NCBI GenBank assembly: GCA_900545925.1
Contig: URAZ01000032.1
Location: 1 to 32,856, forward strand
Reading direction: 5' to 3'
Length of the DNA stretch: 32,856 nucleotides
Source: an uncultured Eubacteriales bacterium
GTDB lineage: Bacteria; Bacillota; Clostridia; Oscillospirales; Oscillospiraceae
Shown: positions 15,031-22,650 of the stretch, piece after piece
Layout: each line of letters starts with the position of its first letter
How positions within the stretch are numbered: the first letter of the stretch is position 1
The notes under the pieces: generated by a model
Told to the model about the DNA's origin: nothing
What the model saw: the letters and a program-made list of their open reading frames with translations, nothing else
Database searches by the model: none
Program-made: the position numbers and the translations under genes

Positions 15031-15448
15031 AGAATTCCGGCAAATCCGTACTGCCTCACAAATTTTGAACGCAAAGCGTTTTTACCGCAGCCATTCAACG
15101 GCAACTACTCACAAATTTGGTGTACCATAACAGGCGGCGCGTAGTATAGCGCCCGTAAGGTGACTGTGTGTTCGCAGCGACTAAAAATCAGGGGTTGCCT
15201 GAACCGCACCCACAGGATGCACCAACCGTGTCCAGGCACTCTTTTCTTCCATATCGCTTGCGAGAGAAAAGATAGGGCCGCCGGAGGCACGTCGAAAACG
15301 GCCTCGACGGAACGAGTCGCCGCTGTTCGCAAAGCCTCTTATCCTTTGAGCCCGTTTCCTCCTCTTTCCCATCGAACCGCTTCGCTGGGTTCGCCGGGAA
15401 TCATAGGCACGAAATACTTGACCATAATAACCAGACAGGAGATCACCC
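15031..15448 (+). other. Non-coding region before ruvC operon, possibly a structured RNA
   Basis: No frame on either strand looks like a protein. The plus strand has several local stems: GGCGC/GCGCC at 15133-15152; GGTTGCCTG...CAGG...CAACC at about 15193-15227; CTTTTCT...AGAAAAG at about 15240-15271; CGTCGA/TCGACG at about 15290-15311; and GCGACT (15177) that can pair with AGTCGC (15307). The nesting of the last pair around the others is what a folded RNA of about 150-200 bases would show. No known RNA family was recognised with confidence. It could equally be decayed sequence with chance stems. Confidence 0.3.
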
Positions 15449-15631
15449 ATGAACAACGACCACAGCACCGAGCGGCTGGACTATCAGAGCGGACAGCGGA
15501 ACGAAAAAGAGCAGCGGGGGGAATATACACCCCGGCCGAAGCACCAGATCGTGCTGGCGTGGGTGCTGATCGCCATTGTGGTGTTCGGCGTCCTCGGTAT
15601 GTGCTACTGGGAGATCTTCGGGAAGTTCTGA
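15449..15631 (+). CDS. Small single-pass membrane protein upstream of ruvC
   Basis: A 60-residue protein: a charged, hydrophilic N-terminus (residues 1-33, MNNDHSTERLDYQSGQRNEK onward), one transmembrane helix (VLAWVLIAIVVFGVLGMCYW, about residues 35-54) and a short tail. The start follows ACAGGAGATCACCC. It ends one base before the ruvC ATG, so it is translated as part of the ruvCAB unit. I do not recognise a family; the position before ruvC may simply share the promoter. Confidence 0.7.
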   Translation: MNNDHSTERLDYQSGQRNEKEQRGEYTPRPKHQIVLAWVLIAIVVFGVLGMCYWEIFGKF

Positions 15632-15632
15632 T

Positions 15633-16130
15633 ATGCGCATTCTTGGCATCGACCCCGGCTACGCCACGACCGGGTTTGGAATATTGGAGGCCGGGCGCGG
15701 CAGCGTCCAGCTGCTCAATTACGGCACGATTACAACGCCCACAACGCTCACGTTCCCGGAGCGGCTCGTGGTGCTCTACGACGATATGACGCAGCTGATC
15801 GAGACAGTCAAGCCGGACGCCGTGGCGGTCGAGGAGTTGTTCTGGGGCCATAACGTCACGACCGGCATCGGCGTGAGCCATGGCCGGGGTGTGATTCTGC
15901 TGGCGATCTGTAAATCAGGTGCGCCGCTTTTCGAGTATACGCCCAATCAGGTCAAGCAGGCCGTCGTCGGCTACGGTGGCGCGGATAAACATCAGGTCAT
16001 GGAAATGACGCGGCGCATTTTGAAGATGGAAAAGGTCGCGCGGCCGGACGACGCGGCGGACGCGATTGCCATTGCGCTCTGCCATGCGCGAAGTTCCACC
16101 TCGCTTCTGGCGCAGAAAGGATACCGGTAA
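15633..16130 (+). CDS. ruvC: Crossover junction endodeoxyribonuclease RuvC
   Basis: A 165-residue RuvC, the endonuclease that cuts Holliday junctions. Catalytic acidic residues are visible: Asp7 in ILGIDPGYA, Glu in VEELFWGHN near residue 68, and two aspartates in RPDDAADAIAIALCH near residue 140. The ATG at 15633 is chosen because it gives the standard MRILGIDPG start just after the preceding stop; GGGAAG serves as ribosome binding site. The stop overlaps the ruvA start as TAATG. Confidence 0.97.
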   Translation: MRILGIDPGYATTGFGILEAGRGSVQLLNYGTITTPTTLTFPERLVVLYDDMTQLIETVKPDAVAVEELFWGHNVTTGIGVSHGRGVILLAICKSGAPLFEYTPNQVKQAVVGYGGADKHQVMEMTRRILKMEKVARPDDAADAIAIALCHARSSTSLLAQKGYR

Positions 16131-16732
16131 TGTTTTATTATCTGAATGGAACAATTACGCTGCTCGACGCCAATCTCGCGGTTGTGGACTGCGGCGGCGT
16201 GGGCTATGCGTGTCATACAACAAATTATACGCTTGCCCGACTCCAGCTGGGAAAGCCTGCAAAACTTTTCACCTACTGCAACATCAAGGAGGATGCCTTC
16301 GACATCTTCGGCTTTTCCACACGCGAGGAACTGAACTGCTTCGAGCGGCTTCTCGGTGTGACGGGCGTGGGCCCGAAGGCGGCGCTGGCGATCTTGTCCG
16401 TCGTCTCGCCGGAGCAGCTGACGCTGGCTGTTATGACGCAGGACGACAAAACCATCACCATGGCGCAGGGCGTGGGCAAAAAGCTGGCCCAGCGCATCAT
16501 TCTGGAACTCAAGGATAAACTTGGCGCAAGCCAGCTGGAACTGAATACAGCGGAGTTCGCCGGCGTTGGCGTGCTGGCACGCGGCAGCAAAGCAGCAGAG
16601 GCGACCGCCGCGCTTGTCGGCCTCGGCTATTCGCAGACGGAGGCTGCGGCTGCGCTCAAAGGCATCGACATTGAGAACCTTTCCATCGAAGACGTGATCC
16701 GCCGGGCGCTGCGCGCCGCGGCGCAGCAGTAA
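16130..16732 (+). CDS. ruvA: Holliday junction branch migration protein RuvA
   Basis: A 200-residue RuvA, which binds four-way junctions and loads RuvB. The N-terminal OB-fold (MFYYLNGTITLL, then DCGGVGYACHT), the helix-hairpin-helix motifs (LLGVTGVGPKAALAIL and MAQGVGKKLAQRIILELKDK) and the C-terminal RuvB-contacting domain (ALVGLGYSQTEAAAALKGI) are in order and full length. It shares one base with ruvC and lies 12 bases before ruvB. Confidence 0.97.
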   Translation: MFYYLNGTITLLDANLAVVDCGGVGYACHTTNYTLARLQLGKPAKLFTYCNIKEDAFDIFGFSTREELNCFERLLGVTGVGPKAALAILSVVSPEQLTLAVMTQDDKTITMAQGVGKKLAQRIILELKDKLGASQLELNTAEFAGVGVLARGSKAAEATAALVGLGYSQTEAAAALKGIDIENLSIEDVIRRALRAAAQQ

Positions 16733-16744
16733 GGAGGGCACGGC

Positions 16745-17791
16745 ATGAGTCTGGATTTTTCGCAGAAATACGACGCGCCCATTGTCGCCACGAGCCTGAC
16801 CCCGCAGGACGACGGCGAGGTCAGCCTGCGCCCGAAGCTGCTGGCCGATTATACCGGCCAGGAAAAGGCCAAGGGCAATCTGGCCATTTATATTGAAGCC
16901 GCCAGACGGCGCAATGAGCCGCTCGACCATGTGCTGCTCTACGGCCCGCCGGGCCTCGGTAAGACGACGCTCGCAGGCGTCATCGCCAACGAAATGGGCG
17001 CGGGCATCCGTGTGACCTCCGGCCCGGCAATCGAAAAGGCCGGTGATTTGGCCGCACTGCTGACGAATCTTGCGCCGGGCGATATTCTATTCATTGATGA
17101 AATTCACCGGCTGAATCGAGCAGTTGAGGAAATTTTATATCCGGCCATGGAGGATTTTGCTATCGATATCATCGTCGGCAAGGGCCCGTCGGCCAACTCC
17201 ATCCGGCTTGATCTGCCGCACTTTACGCTCATCGGTGCAACGACCAGAGCCGGGCAGCTGTCCAGCCCTCTGCGTGACCGCTTCGGCGTGCAGCTGCGTC
17301 TGGAACTGTATACCACAGAGGAATTGCAGCGCATCGTCATGCGATCGGCCGCGCTGCTTGGAATTGAGATCGAGCCTGCGGGCGCGCGGGAGATTGCGTC
17401 CCGTTCGCGCGGAACGCCGCGTATCGCAAACCGCCTGCTGCGCCGTGTACGCGATTTTGCACAGGTCTGCCACGACGGTGTGATTACGTCCGAGGCTGCC
17501 GACCACGCGCTCAGTAAGCTTGAGGTTGACCATTTGGGCCTCGACGCGGTTGACCGCCGCATGCTTACCGCCATCGTGAAAAATTACGGCGGCGGCCCAG
17601 TGGGCCTTGAGACGCTGGCTGCGACCATCGGTGAGGAGGCCGTCACGCTGGAGGACGTCTATGAGCCGTATCTGCTGCAAATCGGGTTTCTGACGCGCAC
17701 GCCGCGCGGCCGCTGCGTCACGCAGCTGGCGTATGAGCATCTTCATCTGCCGTCTCCCGTGCAGCCTGCCGGGACGCAGCTTTCATTCTGA
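16745..17791 (+). CDS. ruvB: Holliday junction branch migration ATPase RuvB
   Basis: A 348-residue AAA+ motor. Walker A GPPGLGKTTLAG is at about residue 66, Walker B DEIHRLNR at about residue 118, sensor 1 in LIGATTRAG, and the arginine finger region LRDRFG follows; the C-terminal winged helix ends with TPRGRCVTQLAYEHL. With RuvA it drives branch migration, and RuvC cuts the product. AAGGAGGG precedes the ATG at good distance. The gene is 22 bases ahead of glmM. Confidence 0.98.
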   Translation: MSLDFSQKYDAPIVATSLTPQDDGEVSLRPKLLADYTGQEKAKGNLAIYIEAARRRNEPLDHVLLYGPPGLGKTTLAGVIANEMGAGIRVTSGPAIEKAGDLAALLTNLAPGDILFIDEIHRLNRAVEEILYPAMEDFAIDIIVGKGPSANSIRLDLPHFTLIGATTRAGQLSSPLRDRFGVQLRLELYTTEELQRIVMRSAALLGIEIEPAGAREIASRSRGTPRIANRLLRRVRDFAQVCHDGVITSEAADHALSKLEVDHLGLDAVDRRMLTAIVKNYGGGPVGLETLAATIGEEAVTLEDVYEPYLLQIGFLTRTPRGRCVTQLAYEHLHLPSPVQPAGTQLSF

Positions 17792-17813
17792 GTTTTGAGG
17801 AGCAATACATACT

Positions 17814-19172
17814 ATGGGTAAATTATTTGGGACTGACGGCATCCGCGGCGTTGCCAATGAAACGTTGGACGCGAAGCTTGCTTACCGCGTGGGACAGGCG
17901 GCGGCGATCTCGCTCTGCGACGATTCCGGCACGAAGCCAACCGTCGTCATCGGCAAGGACACGCGCATTTCCTCGGATATGCTCGAGGGCGCGCTCGTCG
18001 CGGGACTGACAGCCTGCGGCTGCAACGCGATTCTGCTCGGCGTGATCCCGACGCCTGCCGTTGCATATCTGACGGTCTATCTGCATGCGGACGCAGGCAT
18101 CGTCATTTCCGCCTCGCACAATCCGTATGAGCACAACGGCATCAAGATGTTCTCATCCGAGGGCTTCAAGCTGAGCGACGCGCTCGAAGCGCGCATCGAG
18201 GATTTGATTTTGCAGGACGGAGAGCTGCCTGTCAAAACGCATGGAGAGATTGGTCAGGTTATGTCCGGCAGCTTTGCGGCGGAATACTATCTTGACCATC
18301 TGGCCTCGACCATCGAGAGCCTTGAGCCGCTGCGCGTTCTCATCGACTGCGCCAACGGCGCGGCCTCGACCACGGCGCGGTATTTATTCGGCCGCTTTCC
18401 GCTGGAGGCAGAGTATCTGAACGACAAGCCGAACGGTGTCAATATCAACAATGGCTGCGGCTCGACGCATCTGGAAGCACTCTGCGATGCGGTCAAAGCA
18501 GGCGGCTACGACCTCGGCATTGCGTTTGACGGCGACGCCGACCGCTGTTTGACCGTAGACGAACAGGGCTGCGTCATTGACGGTGACAAGATGATGGCAA
18601 TCTGCGCCGACGCGATGGAGAAAAGAGGCCGCCTGCGGGGCGGCGGCTTCGTTGCGACGGTCATGTCCAACATCGGCCTGCACAAATACTGCGCAGGGCA
18701 CGGTCTGCGGCTCCTGTGTGCGTCAGTTGGCGACCGGAACGTATTGGAACTGATGCAGAAGGAGGGGATGCGCCTCGGTGGCGAGCAGTCGGGCCATATC
18801 ATTTTCTTGGACTACATGCCTACCGGAGACGGTCAGCTGGCCGCGCTGCAATTTCTCGATATCCTTTCGCACAGCGACAAAAAAGCCAGCGAACTGTCTG
18901 CCGCCGTGCGGCAGTATCCGCAGCTGCTGCAGAATGTCCGCGTGACCTCAAACGAACAGAAAGCGGCCATCATGCGGTCGGATTCTCTGCGGGAAGCGAT
19001 CCAAAAGGCGGAGGCTGAACTTGGGGAAAATGGCCGCGTGCTCATTCGCCCGTCTGGCACGGAGCCGCTCATCCGCGTTATGGTCGAAGCCGGCACGGAG
19101 CGGCAGGCACAGGCGGTCACAGAGACGCTTGTGCAGCACGTCGAAAATCTACAAAAATTATCAGAGAAATAA
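17814..19172 (+). CDS. glmM: Phosphoglucosamine mutase
   Basis: A 452-residue alpha-D-phosphohexomutase of the GlmM type, converting glucosamine-6-phosphate to glucosamine-1-phosphate for UDP-GlcNAc and the cell wall. GKLFGTDGIRGVAN at the N-terminus is diagnostic for GlmM. The phosphoserine loop reads GIVISASHNPYEHNGIK near residue 98, the metal loop FDGDADR near residue 240, the sugar loop GGEQSGHI near 324 and the phosphate loop RPSGTEPLIRVM near 408. TGAGGAG precedes the ATG. A separate strong promoter starts shortly after the stop; no terminator hairpin is evident between. Confidence 0.97.
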   Translation: MGKLFGTDGIRGVANETLDAKLAYRVGQAAAISLCDDSGTKPTVVIGKDTRISSDMLEGALVAGLTACGCNAILLGVIPTPAVAYLTVYLHADAGIVISASHNPYEHNGIKMFSSEGFKLSDALEARIEDLILQDGELPVKTHGEIGQVMSGSFAAEYYLDHLASTIESLEPLRVLIDCANGAASTTARYLFGRFPLEAEYLNDKPNGVNINNGCGSTHLEALCDAVKAGGYDLGIAFDGDADRCLTVDEQGCVIDGDKMMAICADAMEKRGRLRGGGFVATVMSNIGLHKYCAGHGLRLLCASVGDRNVLELMQKEGMRLGGEQSGHIIFLDYMPTGDGQLAALQFLDILSHSDKKASELSAAVRQYPQLLQNVRVTSNEQKAAIMRSDSLREAIQKAEAELGENGRVLIRPSGTEPLIRVMVEAGTERQAQAVTETLVQHVENLQKLSEK

Positions 19173-19190
19173 AATAAGTTTTATTTACTA

Positions 19191-19219
19191 TTGACAACCG
19201 GAAAAATATCGCATATAAT
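19191..19219 (+). promoter_or_regulatory. Perfect consensus sigma-A promoter
   Basis: TTGACA (19191-19196) and TATAAT (19214-19219) are exactly 17 bases apart, a full match to the vegetative consensus. The upstream flank (19169-19190) is AT-rich, as in UP elements. The expected start is near 19226. Confidence 0.9.
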
Positions 19220-19225
19220 CGCTAG

Positions 19226-19439
19226 TGTTGGGTAATAAAAATTTCCAACCAGAGCCACGCAGATCTTTCATCATTCCGTTGCACCCTCTCTTCGTGTATG
19301 GACCCATGGCAAGATTGACTGGCGCTTTTCCCGGCGAAATCAGGCAGAGCCTGATCGCATATAAAGCCCTATCGCATACGAGCGTACGCCGCAGTTGCAG
19401 GGCAAATCCATTTTTTATCGCAAAAGAGAGGTAACAAAA
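19226..19439 (+). promoter_or_regulatory. About 214-base 5' leader of the zinc-ribbon gene
   Basis: Between the expected transcription start and the zinc-ribbon ATG. The leader can form a 5'-end stem GTTGG/CCAAC (19228-19251) and a strong hairpin ATCAGGC-AGA-GCCTGAT (19339-19355) extended by GCG/CGC. No known riboswitch signature was recognised and no terminator-type T run is inside. A GTG-started frame covering it does not look like a protein. Confidence 0.45.
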
Positions 19440-19718
19440 ATGTTTGAAGACAAGACGTTGGTCTGCAAAGAGTGTGGCAAAGAGTTCGTTTTCACTGCCG
19501 GTGAGCAGGAATTCTACGCAGAGCGTGGCTTCCAGAATGAGCCGCAGCGCTGCAAGGCCTGCCGTGACGCCCGCAAGAACGCGACCCGCGGCCCCAGAGA
19601 GTACTACACCGCTACCTGCGCGGCCTGCGGCGGCGAAGCGCGTGTCCCGTTCGAGCCGAAGTCCGATCGCCCGGTTTACTGCAGCGATTGCTTCGCCCGC
19701 ATGAAGGCTCAGGGCTAA
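19440..19718 (+). CDS. Small four-CxxC zinc-ribbon protein
   Basis: A 92-residue protein with four CxxC pairs: CKEC and CKAC in the N-terminal half (LVCKECGKEFVFTAGEQEFY, the probable zinc-binding domain zf-trcl type) and CAAC and CSDC in the C-terminal half (RPVYCSDCFARMK). Two structural zinc sites are expected. Relatives are widespread and abundant in Firmicutes, but their function is not established; nucleic-acid binding is plausible from the basic linker (DARKNATRGPREYY). The ATG at 19440 follows AGAGAGG. A perfect promoter, long leader and strong terminator indicate a highly expressed single gene. Confidence 0.88.
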   Translation: MFEDKTLVCKECGKEFVFTAGEQEFYAERGFQNEPQRCKACRDARKNATRGPREYYTATCAACGGEARVPFEPKSDRPVYCSDCFARMKAQG

Positions 19719-19735
19719 GTTCTATCTGCCAACCA

Positions 19736-19770
19736 AAGATCCGCACCTGGACCGGGTGCGGATCTTTTTT
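19736..19770 (+). terminator. Intrinsic terminator of the zinc-ribbon gene
   Basis: AAGATCCGCACC, a short loop and GGGTGCGGATC are followed by TTTTTT, 17 bases after the stop codon. Confidence 0.92.
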
Positions 19771-19780
19771 GTATAAAGAA

Positions 19781-20038
19781 AACCACCGGCAATGCCGGTG
19801 GTTCCAAAAAGCTTTAGCTATGCCCAGAATAAAATATCCGAGCAAAGCGAGGAAACGTTACTAAAACCAATAGAGAGGAAATCTATGGGTTTCGCAAATG
19901 TAAAAAGAGATGCCCTACCGCTATTTCAAATAGCAGCAGGGCACTCCACGCAAGCGATACAAAATCGACGAGCCTATAGGCTCAGCTAGTAATAGGCCCC
20001 AAGGGGGCCTGCACAAACCACCGGCACGGCCGGTGGTT
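19781..20038. mobile_element. Hairpin-bounded non-coding element, IS200/IS605-like remnant
   Basis: Two almost identical hairpins frame the element: AACCACCGGC-AAT-GCCGGTGGTT (19781-19803) and AACCACCGGC-ACG-GCCGGTGGTT (20016-20038). Inside are further perfect or near-perfect stems: TGCCCT-ACC-GCTATTT with AAATAGC-AGC-AGGGCA (about 19912-19943), GAGCCTATAGGCTC (19970-19983) and AGGCCCC/GGGGCCT (19994-20010). A ribosome binding site AGAGAGGAAATCT and ATG at 19885 open a frame of only 34 codons. Subterminal hairpins without inverted termini are typical of IS200/IS605 elements and their non-autonomous derivatives; no transposase is present. The dense hairpins could also be an RNA. Confidence 0.5.
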
Positions 20039-20160
20039 ATGATTGCGCAGACGCGCTTATGGCGGCCATTCGCGCTTTCTATGGCTGTTTCGCTTGCAGG
20101 CACGGGAACTGGTGTGATATAGTATAATACGAATGCCCTATGGAAAGGATGAATTTTTTC

Positions 20161-21534
20161 ATGCAGTACGATGTGATCATAATCGGCGCAGGCCCCGGCG
20201 GAATTTTCTCGGCATATGAGTTGTCAAAACTCTGTCCGGAGAAGAAAATCGCTGTGTTTGAAGAGGGACAGCCGCTCGAAAAACGCAAATGTCCCATTGA
20301 CGGCAAAACGGTCAAGCACTGCGTCGGCTGTCCGACGTGTGCGATCATGAACGGCTTCGGCGGCGCGGGGGCGTTTTCTGACGGAAAATACAACCTGACG
20401 AACGATTTCGGCGGCACGCTTTATGAATATATCGGCAAAAAGCAGGCTATGGAACTGATGCACTACGTCGATGCGATCAACGTCAGCCACGGCGGGGAGA
20501 ACACACGGCTGTATTCCACTGCCAACAGCGCGTTCAAGACTCGCTGCCTGCAATGCAATCTGCATCTGCTCGATGCGTCTGTCCGGCACCTTGGAACGGA
20601 CATCAATTTTGTAGTGCTGAAAAATCTCTTTGCCGAGTTGGAACCAAAGGTCGATTTCTACTTCCGCACGCCCGTACGGCAGGTGTTGGTGGCGGACGGC
20701 GGCTATGAGATCGTCACGGACAGCGGAAGCTATTTCTGCAAGCAGTGCATTGTCTCCGTCGGCCGCAGCGGCAGCAAGTGGATGGAGAGCGTGTGCCGCG
20801 AACTGAACATCGAGACAAAATCCAACCGCGTCGATATCGGTGTGCGTGTGGAATTGCCCGCTGAGATTTTTAAGCACCTGACTGACGAACTCTATGAGAG
20901 CAAGATCGTCTACAAGACTGAAAAATATCAGGATTTGGTCCGTACGTTCTGCATGAACCCGAAGGGCGCGGTCGTGACGGAGAACACAAACGGCATCGTG
21001 ACCGTCAACGGCCACAGCTATGAGGATCCGGCCAAGCAGACCGAAAACACAAACTTTGCCCTGCTTGTCTCCAAGCACTTTACAGAGCCTTTCAAGGACT
21101 CCAACGGCTACGGCGAGTCCATCGCACGGCTTTCCAACATGCTTGGCGGCGGCGTAATGGTGCAGCGCTTCGGCGATTTGATCCGCGGCCAACGGTCAAC
21201 GCAGAAGCGCATCGACAAATCTTTCGTTACCCCGACCCTGACGGCCACGCCGGGCGATTTGTCGCTGGTCATTCCGAAGCGCATTCTCGACGGCATCATC
21301 GAGATGATCTACGCGCTTGACAAGATCGCTCCGGGTACAGCAAACGACGATACGCTGCTTTATGGCGTCGAGGTCAAGTTCTATAACATGGAAGTTTCTG
21401 TCGATGAGAATCTGGAAACAGCGCACAAGGGCCTGTTCATCATCGGCGACGGCAGCGGCATCACACATTCCCTGTCCCACGCCTCCGCCAGCGGCGTCTA
21501 TGTTGCGCGGTATCTTGCAGCACACGAAGCATAA
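20161..21534 (+). CDS. FAD-dependent dehydrogenase, COG2509 type
   Basis: A 457-residue flavoprotein. The N-terminus YDVIIIGAGPGGIFSAYEL is a Rossmann FAD-binding motif. A cysteine cluster (KCPIDGKTVKHCVGCPTCAI, residues 45-64) and GGAGAFSDGKYNLTNDFGG follow, both typical of the COG2509 'NAD(FAD)-utilizing dehydrogenase' family; the C-terminus has LFIIGDGSGITHSLSHASASG, the second FAD contact. The substrate is unknown. The cysteines may bind an iron-sulfur cluster, by inference. The ATG at 20161 is preferred (GGAAAGGAT about 10 bases upstream and family-like start); an in-frame ATG exists at 20140. A TATAAT at 20123-20128 is a likely -10 element. It is followed by a strong terminator. Confidence 0.88.
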   Translation: MQYDVIIIGAGPGGIFSAYELSKLCPEKKIAVFEEGQPLEKRKCPIDGKTVKHCVGCPTCAIMNGFGGAGAFSDGKYNLTNDFGGTLYEYIGKKQAMELMHYVDAINVSHGGENTRLYSTANSAFKTRCLQCNLHLLDASVRHLGTDINFVVLKNLFAELEPKVDFYFRTPVRQVLVADGGYEIVTDSGSYFCKQCIVSVGRSGSKWMESVCRELNIETKSNRVDIGVRVELPAEIFKHLTDELYESKIVYKTEKYQDLVRTFCMNPKGAVVTENTNGIVTVNGHSYEDPAKQTENTNFALLVSKHFTEPFKDSNGYGESIARLSNMLGGGVMVQRFGDLIRGQRSTQKRIDKSFVTPTLTATPGDLSLVIPKRILDGIIEMIYALDKIAPGTANDDTLLYGVEVKFYNMEVSVDENLETAHKGLFIIGDGSGITHSLSHASASGVYVARYLAAHEA

Positions 21535-21549
21535 TATATTATGGCAGCC

Positions 21550-21580
21550 TCTCCCGGCCTTTGGCCGGGAGACTTTTTCT
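21550..21580 (+). terminator. Intrinsic terminator of the flavoprotein gene
   Basis: TCTCCCGGCC-TTT-GGCCGGGAGA is followed by CTTTTTCTT, 15 bases after the stop codon. Confidence 0.92.
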
Positions 21581-21608
21581 TGCGCTTTTTTTATGACTGT
21601 TGTATACT
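21580..21608 (+). promoter_or_regulatory. Predicted promoter of the lipoprotein/zinc-ribbon pair
   Basis: TTGCGC (21580-21585) and TATACT (21603-21608) are 17 bases apart; the start codon of the lipoprotein is at 21645. Confidence 0.6.
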
Positions 21609-21644
21609 GAAAAGGGAAAAAACAGGCGGAAGGGGAGAAGGAGG

Positions 21645-22634
21645 ATGAGAAGAGCGGGCGCGCTTCTAATTGCTGCTGTACTGCTCCTGACCCTCTGCGC
21701 CTGTAAGCGCGAAACACGGCCTGCCGCGGAGATCGGAAGATTTACCGGCGAGCAGGTCAGCGTCTACGGCGGCGACTGGCAGCCAATCGGCGAGGTCTAC
21801 AGCGGTCTGACCTATCTTGAACTGAACGCAGGCGGCGAGGGCGTTTTCTGCGTGGACGGCGAAGCCGCCGCAGTCGAATGGGCAGCGGCAGACGGACGGC
21901 TTACGCTGACGATGGGCGGCGCGCGCTGCGAAGGAACGATCAGCGCGGATACGATCGATATCGACTTTTTTGATGCCGATATCCGCATGAAGTTTTTCCG
22001 CCCGGCCTCTGCCGCGCTTCCGCTGCCAGAACAGGCGCAGGAAGCAGAAGTGGACACAGAGCCGGATGCGGAGACAAATACTGACGCAGCATCGGATTAT
22101 GCGGCCTATTGGGCCGGAGACTGGTACGGCTGGCATGTTGTGATCGATGCAAGCGAGGAACTGCAATATCTGAAGGACACCGCGTGGGACGCCTGCGCGC
22201 GGATTCGTGTCCGCGAAGACACTGGAACCCTCACCGTTTGGGATACGGAAACTGACCCCGGCGAACTTCTGCTCCGGGCAAGCGTCGAGTTTTCCCCCGG
22301 TACGACCGACGCCGGGTGCATGACGGCGGACGCCGGCGCTTATTTGGGCTGCGATCTGACGGATGGCCTTCTGTGCGATCCCGGCGCGTCCGAGGTGCAG
22401 GCGTTTGCGCATATGATCTTGATTTCGGGTCGCGCGGAGGATGAAAACGGCGGCTGGGTGCGCTTCCGACTCTATCTGCGCCCATGGGGCATGGACTGGG
22501 AAGACGTGCGCACTGGCAATACAAGCGGCTGCCTGTACCGCAATATGCTCCCGCCGGATTATGACAGCTGGTATGCGCCGCTGCTGGCGCAGGGCGTCAC
22601 CGATATGCCGGACTCGTTCGAGACGGCGAAATAA
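21645..22634 (+). CDS. Lipoprotein with YLRPWGMDWEDVR domain
   Basis: A 329-residue predicted lipoprotein: basic MRRAG, hydrophobic LLIAAVLLLTLCAC, with the last cysteine (about residue 20) as the lipid-attachment site. Residues 28-115 form a beta-rich, lipocalin-like module (GEVYSGLTYLELNAGGEG, then GTISADTIDIDFF). An acidic linker (PEQAQEAEVDTEPDAETNTD) leads to a ~175-residue domain starting YWAGDWYGWHVV, containing WDACARI, GTLTVWD and YLRPWGMDWEDVR, and ending in DSWYAPLLAQG. The same domain is in the next gene. I do not know a named family for it. Both proteins would sit on the outer face of the membrane. GGGGAGAAGGAGG lies just before the ATG at 21645. Confidence 0.8.
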   Translation: MRRAGALLIAAVLLLTLCACKRETRPAAEIGRFTGEQVSVYGGDWQPIGEVYSGLTYLELNAGGEGVFCVDGEAAAVEWAAADGRLTLTMGGARCEGTISADTIDIDFFDADIRMKFFRPASAALPLPEQAQEAEVDTEPDAETNTDAASDYAAYWAGDWYGWHVVIDASEELQYLKDTAWDACARIRVREDTGTLTVWDTETDPGELLLRASVEFSPGTTDAGCMTADAGAYLGCDLTDGLLCDPGASEVQAFAHMILISGRAEDENGGWVRFRLYLRPWGMDWEDVRTGNTSGCLYRNMLPPDYDSWYAPLLAQGVTDMPDSFETAK

Positions 22635-22650
22635 GAAAGGAGAACTGGTC

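Noticed and set aside
15105..15881. Minus-strand and overlapping frames in the region before and within ruvC
   Set aside because: Residue composition is not protein-like and the frames are out of register with the ruvC family match.
19225..19434. A GTG-started 69-codon frame in the leader of the zinc-ribbon gene
   Set aside because: No ribosome binding site and no protein-like pattern; better explained as untranslated leader.
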